Source of the DNA: Chrysopilus asiliformis
Taxonomy: Eukaryota > Arthropoda > Insecta > Diptera > Rhagionidae
Length of the DNA stretch: 64,000 nt
Direction: 5' to 3'
Assembly (NCBI GenBank): GCA_964034945.1
Contig: OZ035960.1
Location: 76,172,585 to 76,236,584, forward strand
The position numbers were made by a program, and so were the translations under genes. Positions 54,275 to 64,000 of this stretch are shown one piece after another; the stretch's first letter is position 1, and the number at the start of each line of letters is the position of its first letter. The notes beneath the pieces were generated by a model. That model had not been told where the DNA came from and did not search any database. It saw nothing but the letters and a program-made list of their open reading frames with translations.

Positions 54275-56398
54275 ATGAAGCACGCCATGATAAACTGGTT
54301 TCGACGCTAGAGCCATGAAATTTTACATGGCGAAATGTGGGATCTCTGCCGATGGACGGAACGCTAGTGGGTGGAATTTTAACTTGGAATTTTGTAACTT
54401 TTGTAAAAGCTCACGTACTCTGTATGAGAATTATACAATAGTATATTCCATCAAGTTCGTCGTTTGTAAAGCATCGAACCAATCGTCGGACACAAAAATG
54501 AACCATATCAGGATGTTTGGGACAACAAAAGATTTTGATTTTCGCCTGTCCGCCCGTCTGTCTATAAATGCGATATCTCTCGTGTCAAATGGGCCAAAGA
54601 ATTGAAATTTTGTGCAAATTGAATTCTCGCAAAAAGGATAAGTTCTTTGACAGGCAAAATCGAACCATTCCTTCCCCCCTTGCCTATATCAGTGGAATAG
54701 TTTTGTGCGATTTTCTTGGCAACACTGAGTTACAAGTATATCTAGTATAAAAGCAAATGTAGACTCCGGAGCACTAAAAATGCATTTTGTGTCACTTTTG
54801 TATTTCTGGGGTACCCCCCCACCACTACACACGAAAATGCATTGTATTTGCATGCAGGACTCGTATAAAGTATTTCTTTGGATTCATGAACTCTTAAATA
54901 ACCTTTTTGGACGATTTTTATATTTTCGGGGTCTGGGCCTCCGGGCCCCCCTATGACCAAACGACTAATTTTTTTTTAATCCATTTGACCCCATAAAACT
55001 AGGAAAAAAAATATAAAGATCCTAGCGAAACGCGCCCGTAAAGTAAAGCTTATTCAAAAAGAGATTCGAAAGAAAAGGTTTTACGTGTTAGCATCATAAT
55101 CTAATTACCTAATTAACAAATAAAACTTTATTTATATGTAGATATATACCGGTTGACAATAGCATAAGGTATTGGAAATGTACATTTATTACTATAACTT
55201 TTGCTTAGGCCTTTTGAATTTAAAGCAGCTAAATCCAACATGTATCCCAATTGCCTTTTAAAGAGTTTGCAAGCGCCAGAATTATTTTCATTCTGTTGGA
55301 TTGATTTGATGTCACTTTTTTTCAATACCTTCCCGTTTGTTGTGGTAGCATGATATCGTAGAGTGCAATCATTACAGGTATCTATTCTAAGTAATCATTC
55401 AACTTCTTAATTCGATGTTTATATGGTGTCGGTCGACTGAGTTACGGCTTCTGCAGTCTTCTCTCGAGGGCCATGAATTTTATATTCAGTTCGAATAAGT
55501 AACATGATCGGTATGGATTATTATGGTAAGACAAGCGAAAAGACAGGAACAAGAACTTATGTAGACATGTGCTGCAAAATGCATACTGGAATGCGTGTGG
55601 CATAGTTCCATTTTAGATTTGATCAGACATCTAATAGGGTTTCAGAGCAAACATGCCTGACCTGTTGGGGGGAATTTTGGATGTGAAAATATCCACAAAA
55701 ACAACATAACATTTTGTTATATTTTTTTTTATTGACCTATAAGAAATTCCAATAGAATCTTTTTATTATGTATCGATTTAACTCTAAAATAACTTATATC
55801 GCATAACTAAATAACCTAAGATGAAATAACTTGAGATTTCAGTATTGAAAGATGAAGAAAAAACTTTACAGTTGAGTTAAAATGAAGTACAGGGTAACCG
55901 CACGTCCCGGAATGGATAGGACAGTCCCGGATTTAGGCATATTGTTTGGCGTCCCGAAAATATTTTTTACCGTTATCGAGATATTTCAAATTTTTAATAG
56001 AAATTTATATTTTCACATAAACTAATAATTTTATTCATAAATTGTGCGAAAACATAGATTTTGTCATGCGCTGTTCACATCAGATTTCTTTTTTTAAATC
56101 ACACATTTTTAGATCTGACCGTAGAAGAAACGAGCTCGTCACCTCCACCTAAAAAATTCTGTAACAAACAAAAAACCTGCATTTGTGGATTTTATCTAAA
56201 ATTGAATAAAATCTAGAAAAAACTGTCCACTATCCAAATTAATTTGAATATCTATTAATTCCTGCTCCGGATGAAAAATTTTCCAAATAAAAGAACTTGT
56301 ATGGGCCTAATTTAAAAAAATCAAAAGCTATAAGTTTTTCGTCAATTTTTATGACAGGGTAATCCATAAAAACTGACGAATAAGATCGGTGGACATGC
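54275..56398. other. unassigned DNA with repeat fragments
   Basis: The part at 54470-54735 is the second copy of the CGAACCAATCGTCG family 1 subfamily. At 55635-55755 lies a right-end fragment of the palindromic repeat (GACCTGTTGGGGGGAATTTT). A G/C-rich phrase GGGGTCTGGGCCTCCGGGCC sits at about 54928-54950. No gene recognised. Confidence 0.45.
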
Positions 56399-56406
56399 CT
56401 TCCGTT

Positions 56407-57114
56407 TAGGGATGCAACATCGTTCATAAAACGTCGATATATCGAAAATCGATGCTTTTTTTAAGGCGACATCGATGTCAAAAAACATCGTCCTGAAAAC
56501 ATCGATACCCCGATGTTTTTCCGATGTTTTGATAAAGTTAAATTTAATAAATAATTTAGCCACATGGCGGATGCTCTACTGTGGGTCGAGTGCACACAGG
56601 TAGAATTAACACGGTTTTAATTCTCCTTATACGTTGAACCACCAAAAGCCTGTTAGTTTTCGAGATATTCGCAAAAAACTATTTTTTTTGAAATACCGGC
56701 ATGTCTTCATAACGGTTTGTCTCCAAGTTTTGTAATACATAAGATTACTGGAAAATGGTTAGTTTCGGAATACATCGCAAAAAACCGCATAGTTTTTAAA
56801 AAGCCGCCGTTTTGTTTACTTCCGGTTAACGGATACCCACATTAGGACCAAACTTCTCTGTAAAATTTCATGGCTAGCTCTGGTATTTTTTGCGAAAGAA
56901 AGATGAAATCGAAAATTGATACAAAAAAAAATTTAAACAAATCTTTAAGTAGAGTGGCTGTCTTAAATCTATCTAAAATTAGTTTCTCTACTAATTTTAT
57001 GAAGAATAATGTTCTAACATCGTGGATAGCAACATCGATACCTCGATATATCGGCCTGTTCAACATCGAGGTTAAAACTCGATATTTTTCAACGATACCT
57101 CGTTGGCATCCCTA
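56407..57114. mobile_element. 708 bp hAT-like element
   Basis: A perfect 8 bp duplication CTTCCGTT (56399-56406, 57115-57122). TIRs start TAGGGATGC, and both subterminal regions are packed with ATCGATRT words (for example CGATATATCG). No transposase. Its middle (56640-56880) consists of the old CGGTTAACGG repeat family seen at 40250-40760. Confidence 0.85.
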
Positions 57115-57122
57115 CTTCCGTT

Positions 57123-59433
57123 GTCTTTCATCTCATTGTTGTATTAAAATATACATTCTAAATCAAATGGTTTTTACAAATTTTGGTTTTCACATTAGGT
57201 TCTTCCAAAAAATACCAATTATTTTATTTCAATGCTCTGCATTTTGATTCATTTTTTATGAAACCTGGGGTATTTTAATCGTCGATTTCATTTTAGTGTA
57301 ATATAAAAGTATAAGAATGTTGTAAATGCACGTTAGAGAAAAACCAGGACTAGATTTATACTCAGCACGTCAAAATCTGTTAAGCAAAATGAATTGAAAA
57401 AGTTTTATGTTTAGTGATTTTTGCTATTAAAAATCATAAAAATCTAACTTTTTTGTGTCAAATGCTCATACGGTATCCATAATACGTAAACACTATTGAA
57501 TTCATAGCACCACAATAGTATAAAAACACATAAAATTAAAAAATATCTTTCAAGAAATTTCATAATTTCGACCTGTTAAAAAAACCATATAGAGGTATAT
57601 TTGGGTTTAACATTTTTTGAACATTTCACACTTTCACAAAGATACTACCAGCAAAAGTTTTTTTTTCAATGATTCAGAATTTTTTAACTGTCGAGGGGAC
57701 CTTGGGTACCCTAAACTCATGTAAACCTAAATAAGTTGAATATGAAACAAAGATTTTGCCTTAATTTTTATTGTCTTGGTATGTGTTGTTTGTCAAAACA
57801 TCTCTTTAGTTTCACTTCGGATATAATTAGAAGTCCTGTGCAGTGAAGAATTGTTTCTCTAAGATATTTTTTTAGCATAACTTCAATTTAAATCTGATCC
57901 CTTTAAATTCGATTTATCGAAGCTAAACTGTATAAGAATAGTAAATTTCTGTAGGCTTATGCCCATTATGCCTTTTCCAAACATTTGGTTTTTAAATGTC
58001 GTATGTAACGATATCAGAATACAAATTCAGAATTCAAATGTCGTATATAGGAGAACAAAAAAGTACAAATTTGCTACATACGACATTTGAATTCTGGACA
58101 AAACTTACAAAATATTTTTATTAAAATGATGTACGAACTCATAAATTTAAAATCAAGCTTATATATTTGAAGAAAATCGGTCCGCTGTAAAAAATGTTAT
58201 AATGATTCAAACTTTAAACTCAATTTACTCAAAACCATAAAAAGCTACCAACGACATTTAAATTCTCAGCTGACGAAATCTCGACCATCGGAAGAAATAA
58301 CAAAAATCCAAAATAATTCGTCTGCCTCTCTCCATAACTACAACGCATTTTTTATTCTTTTCTTTCGTTTGATCGTTTTGTGCATGCTTGTAGATGAGAC
58401 GAGTATTTCTGTGGAACGCAGGCGACGAATCGGATGACGACAAGCAGGCAATGAATTCCGATTACCTTGTGTCCGTCATTCACTTTATTGTATACCCTCT
58501 GCACAACCAGTCTCGTCCAGCGCTAGGAGTGCTAATTCGTTAGCTATGAGTCGCATAACTATACAATAGAATGTGCCGCTCTTAATCGAGAAATGATGAT
58601 TTTAGTTTTAATCGAATCTAATCAAATCGATCAACATTGTCATCCGAATGATGTTTTGCTGCACATTCACCCATTTGCATCATTTGAAAAGGTGGAAAAA
58701 TCGCTTTTATCACCAATTTTTTTGAGCGCATTTAAAGTAAAATTGTTTAAAACGTAAAAAAAACTATTCAATTATTTCTTATCGTTAAAAAAATCACAAT
58801 TCTCCTCGATTGCATATGATGAATTCAATTAGGTATAATGGTAACACAAAATAGCACAGAAACTTCATTTGTCTATGGAAATACAAACATTCGGAGGCAT
58901 CACAAAACGTGTTCCAGAACACTTAAAAGTACATTTAATGAGTCTTGGATGTAAAAAACCCATTTTAGTGGGGTGGGTTGGGGGGTCACTGGCCCCCAAA
59001 ATACAAAAGTGGCTCAAAATATATTTTCAAAGCTCCAGAATGCGAAAAACTGCATCTCAGCGATTTTTGTTTTTCTAGTGGCGTACGTGTATTTTTGGGA
59101 GGTCGCCCCGCCGGGCATCGGCGTCTTGACGTTTACGGATTTAAAATCGATTGAAAAATAACAATTTTATAGCGGTTTGAAATTTTTAACTGCGCGGCTT
59201 CCATGGCATAGCGAACTAATTTTAAATTTGTTTTGGAAAGCAATTTAGCCCCGCAGCCTACCAGCAAAACATAAACGTCAAAACATGAAAGGTAAACGAA
59301 GTGGCCAGGCAAAAAGTGTGTATATATTCACTTGTGATGCAAATGGGTTAAACAATGGCTCTATTATATTTTCGGTACAAATCTGTTACATTTTTCGATT
59401 TTATTCAGTTATCCCTTGAAATTTAGTACATTT
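57123..59433. other. unassigned DNA; one 69 bp hairpin
   Basis: A hairpin at 58028-58096 pairs CAGAATTCAAATGTCGTATR with its complement around a roughly 24 nt loop. A short G/C-rich tract with GGGGTGGGTTGGGGGGTCAC is at about 58968-58990. No gene or transposon protein recognised. Confidence 0.4.
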
Positions 59434-59979
59434 TTATACCCGTATGGTGAAACCAAAGGGTATACTAACTTTGCCTTACCGTTTGTAACGCCAAGATCCC
59501 GTCATCGCACACAAAATTGAATTACACCAGTGTGTTTAGAATGATAAAAATAATTAATTTCTGCATGCCCGTCCATCCGTCCGTCTGTCTGTGGCACAGA
59601 TTGCGGGCGCACGGATTGAGCTACAGACTTGAAATTTTCCACAGGTACGTTTTTTGTAATTTTTTGTAAGAGGCTAAGTTCGTTAATGGGCAAAAAGAGA
59701 CCATTAGGGGGGGGGGGGGGTACCCCCCATACGAACGAAAACGTTTTTTGCGAATATCTCAAAAACGGTTAATCTTATCAAAAAAGTCCAATAATAAAAG
59801 TTATTCCAATAATAAAAGTTAAAGTTATCTACATAAAAATCCGATTGGGATAAATTTCAAAAAATCTTATTGAAAAGTTTGACTTCAAAGTGAAATTTTG
59901 ATACAATTGTTCGCAGTTCACTTAAATCACCATACGGGTTTCCAATAATTGCCAGATTATAGATTTTGTTATGTTTTTA
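59434..59979 (-). repeat. family 1 repeat, near-complete inverted copy
   Basis: Starts with the TATACCC...GGGTATA hairpin, carries CCGTCCATCCGTCCGTCTGT (about 59569-59591) and a G run of about 14 at 59707-59720, and ends ATTTTGTTATGTTTTT. Confidence 0.85.
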
Positions 59980-61065
59980 TTTGAGAAATATAGACTAAAT
60001 TAATAAAATGGCAAATTTATCACCAGTTTTTATGAAAGCTTTAGAGTCTGAAAATAACTCTAATATAACCTTTCCCATCTACTGTAGATTTGAAACTAAC
60101 TATACACAGGAAAATAACAGAAAAATAACAGTGAAAAAAGAATCTGAAGAATTTCTCATTTACAAATTCTGAGCGGAATGAAGCGAAATAAAGGTAAAAA
60201 AAAAACATGGTGGGAATCGAAATGCCGAGTTGATCTTTTCTTTGGGCCTTTGTTCCTCCACTCACATTTTATTCGTTTGAAGTAGGCTTATTAGTGCAAG
60301 TTGACATGCGTTGCATACTTGGAACCCTTTCCCACACATTAAATAGTTTTATTTTAGAAGATTTGCGCATCAGTAAATGAATTTGCGTTTACACACGATG
60401 ATTCGCTAAATATTTATTAAACGATTTAGCAATTATTCATACATTTTGATATTAGCTGTATTTTTGTCATGATCCGGTTAAGAGATCTTTATGGATCATT
60501 AAAAAAACGTAGGCAAGTTTACTGTGGGTTTAAATTTGTTTTTAGACTATGTTAAAACGAATCGTGGCGACATAATAGCCCGTATGTTGTGACAATAACT
60601 TTTAAAATCGCAAAACCCATGTCGTGGCTCCATTTTATCAGTTTTAGGATAATAATTCTAATGTATATATGGAAATATTTAGTATTCAATATCCATACAC
60701 CTATGAAAGCAACCACGCAAGCTCAGACACGCACCGAGGGAAATTTTTTACTTCATATTTACAAATATAAGAATACCCATTACGCTAGATTTTAATAACA
60801 ATTAAAATTTTGCTGATACTCAAATTTGACAGTACTTGAAATCCCAAATTATAAATTTTAAAAATTATTTTTTACTTTTCAGCGCTTAATTTTTTTAATA
60901 TTATTTTCTTTTTTTTCAGACTTTTTTTTTGAAATTAGGTATCTCTCTCCCTTCTCCCTTCTCCCTCACCACTATTTTCCATCACCCCAACACACTTCCT
61001 ACAATTTTCTCTTTGAAATTACCAAAACTCGTCAACCCAGTAAAAATTTGTGCGTGAACATACAT
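59980..61065. other. unassigned DNA
   Basis: AT-rich, with a CTCCCTTCTCCC-type pyrimidine tract near 60950-60970. Nothing recognised. Confidence 0.35.
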
Positions 61066-61639
61066 AAAAACATAACAAAAGCTATAATTGCCAATCTGGC
61101 AATCATTGGAGACCCGTATGGTGATATTCGTATCAAAATTCGAACAGTTGTACCAAAATTCCCCTTTGAAGTCAAACTTTCCAATAAGATTTTTTAAAAT
61201 TTATTCCAATCAGATTTTGATGTATGGGAGTTTTATGTAGAATCATATCCTAAATAACTTTTGTTCTTCCACTTTTTTGATAAGATGTACCGTTTTTGAG
61301 ATATTCGCAAAAAACGTTTTCGTTCGTATGGGGGGTACCCCCCCTAATGGTCCATTTTTGCCCACTAACGAACTTAGCATCACATTTTACGAAAAACGAA
61401 TCTGCGCAAAATTTCAAGTCTCTAGCTCAATCCGTGCGCCCGCAATCCGCGCCACAGACGGACAGACAGACAGACGGACAGACAGACAGACAGACGGACG
61501 GACGGACATGCTAAATTCAACTTTTTTCATCATTCTAAACACACTGGTGTAATTCATTTTTGTGTGCGATGACGGGATCTTGGCGTTACAAACGGTAAGG
61601 CAAAGTTAATATACCCTTTGGTTTCACCATACGGGTATA
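61066..61639 (+). repeat. family 1 repeat, complete copy
   Basis: Very like the copy at 49317 (AACAAAAGCTATAATTGCC start, GAGACCCGTATGGTGATATT). Its microsatellite (61456-61506) has a different GACA/GACG order, and it has the same terminal hairpin. Confidence 0.85.
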
Positions 61640-61647
61640 AAAATAGT

Positions 61648-61866
61648 AATTTTGGTACATGTTATCAAAAAAGTGCAAGAACAAAAGTTATTTAGAATAT
61701 GATTCTACATAAAACTCCCATACATCAAAATCCGATTGGAACAAGTTTTAAAAAAATCTTATTGGAAAATTTGAATTCAAATGAAATTTTGATACGCCGT
61801 TCAATTAAATCACCATACGGGTTTTCAATAATTGCCAGATTGGCAATTATAGCTTTTGTTATGTTT
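61648..61866 (-). repeat. family 1 repeat, 5' end in inverted orientation
   Basis: Begins nine bases after the previous copy and reads back to TTTTGTTATGTTTCT, the inverted family start. The microsatellite half is absent. This recreates the back-to-back arrangement of 31853-32832. Confidence 0.8.
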
Positions 61867-62194
61867 CTCAGTGTAGATGTAATTGTATTCATTTTGGTGC
61901 TAAGGGTGATACATGTAAAACAAAATTTCCCATAATTTTCTTGAACATAATTTTGTTGTCAAATTGATACTTACCGAGATTAAGGCATTAAAGTGACCAT
62001 TTTTGTAAATTATTAAAACTTTAGGCCTCTTGAGGAGGTGGAAGATCGTATAATTAAAAACAAAAACAAATTTCAACAATCTTTATTTTCCATTCCGTAA
62101 CTTTTCCGCACTCAGGAGTTTTCAAATATTTGATTTTAAAAAACTCCATACAACGACGATCCACCCTAGTGTATAGCCCGGAACCTCACTGTTA

Positions 62195-63060
62195 ATTTTG
62201 CCGGATTCGCCAAAACTGAAGTCAACGAGATTTTCGAAAGTGTCTGGTTTTTCTTCGATATATCCACTTTTGTACCACGAATATTTAAAAAAGGTTAATA
62301 CATCGTGGTGATGATAGCTGATTATGGACTAATGACTGCATTTTTATAATATCATTTCGTAAATGCAGATTTATGTCATAATTCGCAAGAACAACGCTAT
62401 CCGAAAAATGTCTGACATAGTTTTTCCAAACTCTATACATCAAGTGGTTAAATTAGTCCTGTTGTACCGGCTGGTATGATCTTCAGATTTATAGTTGTGT
62501 CAGGAATAGATTCCACCACTACTCTAGGACAATGACCACTTCACGAATCAATCAAAAGAGTACTTGTAGGTTGGGTATTTGGAAAACAAACCTCTTTTAG
62601 CCATATTTTGAAATAATCTGAGAAACAAGATATTTTTCTGTCAATTGAGCAATATATGTAAAAATTGCGCAGTTTTATCTGAAGTAAGTTTTCCAGATTT
62701 CGAAGATTATGAGCCCTGAACAAATTTCTTTGTACTACAAGGCCAAACGACCCATTTTGTTCTTTTCAAACTAAAAACAGTGATGAAAGAAGTTGGCTAG
62801 TTCCTGATAACAGCGGTTGTATAGTGTAGTTATGTGCCGTAGATGGCACTGATTGAACAACGCACTGTACCTGTTTCACCCCTTGTTCGTCTAATGATCT
62901 TCCCGCAGGCGTATTTTGGTCCGAATTCTAGACACTTTGTAATACACTTTGTATAATCTCCTGTTTGATTATTGCAACACACGCATTATATATCCCGAGC
63001 TACTCGCCGATTTAAATATTTCTAATGTCGCATCATAAATGCTCGCCAACTTTTCTTTAG
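62195..63060 (-). pseudogene. decayed DDE transposase, family unassigned
   Basis: Read right to left with several frame changes: a Cys-containing part (CITKCLEFGPKYACGKIIRR, about 62960-62840); TIQPLLSGTSQLL and EQNGSFGLVVQRNLF; WLKEVCFPNTQPTSTLLIDS then SGHC (a catalytic Asp region); KIIPAGTTGLI, PLDV; YRVWKNYVRHFSDSVVL, YDINLHLRNDII, QSLVHNQLSSPR; and KYSWYKSGYIEEKPDTFENL. The IDSWSGH and IPAGTTxxIQPLDV order is that of Tc1/pogo-like DDE nucleases. I recall similar uncharacterised transposases in invertebrate genomes but cannot name the superfamily. Stops after IDS and after GLI, and a shift before YRVW, show that it is dead. Confidence 0.6.
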
Positions 63061-63685
63061 ATGTGCAAGAATGTTGCCAGCGGTGAAATTGAGCAGCGAT
63101 CTCAAATTCCTGCAGTTATATTGAACGCTTTTCAGTGATAATTTTCTCTTCGTATCAGAATTCCAAAACTCCACTGTACTTTTTTATAATCATAAGATAA
63201 TTCTTCTTGGTCTTTTGTACAAGTACTTGCGTTATGGAAATCAATTTCTCAGCTTAGTGCTCCATCTTCCACAACTTGGGCGCTTTAAATGGTTTTTGAA
63301 AATCCACTCTTCAACAACCGTCTAACAAAATTGTTTCCATATTTCCTTTTAATTCGACTTATTGCCGCGTAACTGGACTTTCTAAAATTCTCATGGATTG
63401 AAACACAGCGAGGAGGAGGTTAAAAATGTTTAACGGATTTATATGGATTTTTCCTGCAAAATCCTAACTTTTTGCGATAAAAACACTTTGTTAATTGTAT
63501 AACCAAGAACGGATTTATAACTTTTTCCGAGTCGCCGAATTATTGCAGTTTTCTGACTACACCGATTGTTGAATGCAGACTTTTTATACACTACTTCAAC
63601 TTACAAACTAGCTAATAAAAGTGGGAAAAGTAAAAAAAAAATGCCGAAAACAATTTTATTATTATGACTTTAATTACATGTTAAT
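63061..63685. other. unassigned DNA, includes 3' UTR of the right-edge gene
   Basis: The minus strand carries an AATAAA signal at 63660-63655, 26 bp beyond the stop of the right-edge ORF. Between 63061 and about 63600 there may be further transposase decay (QEFEIAAQFHRWQH is readable near 63090), but it is not assignable. Confidence 0.4.
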
Positions 63686-64000
63686 TTAATTTGCAAAGGA
63701 GTAAATTTGCCCCGCATAGATCAAATGTCGGTCATTTGACCTATACGCGAAATATAATCCATATGTCGTTTCGGGGTTCCCGTAAATAATGCCTCGGTGT
63801 GTTCCGGGAAACCGTACATAAAATGGATCTTGAACCTGGTTGGCTATAAAAAATTCCTCCATTGAGCCTAGTACGGGGCCAAAAATAATGTCCGCGGTAA
63901 TCCGATTTCTAATAGAATTTCCCATCGCTCGAGTCCTTCGTCTGTTGACGCTATCAGATGTCCGAGATAAAAGCACGACACTAGCTGTACTTTTGATACA
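63686..64000 (-). CDS. 3' exon of an unidentified gene (partial)
   Basis: An open minus-strand frame from the window edge to a stop at 63686 (105 codons). Residues near the end read IFGPVLGSMEEFFIANQVQD, FYVRFPGTHRGIIYGNPETT, YGLYFAYRSNDRHLIYAGQI and YSFAN. The hydrophobic/aromatic alternation suggests a beta-rich, possibly secreted domain. The conserved-looking composition and the AATAAA signal 26 bp past the stop argue for a real gene rather than transposon debris. The first residues (RTSDSVNRRRTRAM) are basic and could instead precede a splice acceptor; an AG near 63985 is possible. I considered small insect secreted families such as MBF2, but the expected Gly/Ile pattern is absent. Function unknown. 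Confidence 0.55.
   Translation of the reverse strand, partial: CIKSTASVVLLSRTSDSVNRRRTRAMGNSIRNRITADIIFGPVLGSMEEFFIANQVQDPFYVRFPGTHRGIIYGNPETTYGLYFAYRSNDRHLIYAGQIYSFAN

Noticed and set aside
1..64000. CRISPR arrays, operons, bacterial-type promoters
   Set aside because: Spliced Wnt exons and eukaryotic transposons show an animal nuclear genome; tandem repeats here lack unique spacers of constant length.

Overview
The window looks like AT-rich insect DNA, most likely from a dipteran with a large, transposon-laden genome. Two minus-strand exons of the Wnt-1 orthologue wingless (wg) anchor it: exon 2 at 35588-35850 and exon 3 at 2877-3178. They are in matching splice phase and separated by a 32.4 kb intron. 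The first exon (signal peptide) and the C-terminal exons were not found and probably lie outside the window. The only other convincing non-mobile gene piece is the 3' end of an unidentified minus-strand gene at the right edge (63686-64000). Assignment to Diptera rests on the Wg wording and the transposon types and is an inference.

Nearly everything else is mobile DNA, much of it nested. At 1-11.8 kb there is a tRNA-type SINE, three copies of a 190 bp repeat (one split by a Harbinger-like element with a MADF-domain ORF and TTA duplications), foldback structures, and a truncated Penelope-like retroelement with a GIY-YIG nuclease domain and a hammerhead-ribozyme-like motif. At 15-19.8 kb there is a graveyard of DDE transposases: PIF/Harbinger broken by a Tigger-like MITE, a probable Transib/RAG1-like remnant broken by a hAT-like element, a mariner C-terminus and a second pogo-type MITE. 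At 19.9-25.7 kb lies a recent Gypsy LTR retrotransposon (209 bp LTRs with one difference seen, 5 bp target duplication), itself disrupted by a 1,040 bp hAT-like insertion in its integrase.

From 26 to 35 kb the intron holds an 88 bp tandem array, a large inverted repeat, a TIR element, a transposase N-terminus and several copies of a roughly 550 bp interspersed family (called family 1 here). Each fuller copy of that family carries its own GACA/GACG microsatellite and ends in a TATACCC/GGGTATA hairpin. Beyond exon 2 (36-64 kb) are two TTAA-flanked piggyBac-like MITEs, twin 272 bp TA-flanked MITEs, a tandem TIR array, a 3 kb composite with inverted mariner-like ends, a 348 bp near-perfect palindrome, a hAT with a perfect 8 bp duplication, more family 1 copies, and a decayed DDE transposase.

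No operon, CRISPR array or intact tRNA/rRNA gene was seen. The genes do not form a pathway; what the window records is layered transposition into and around a developmental regulator. Family names come from recalled motif patterns, not from database searches.
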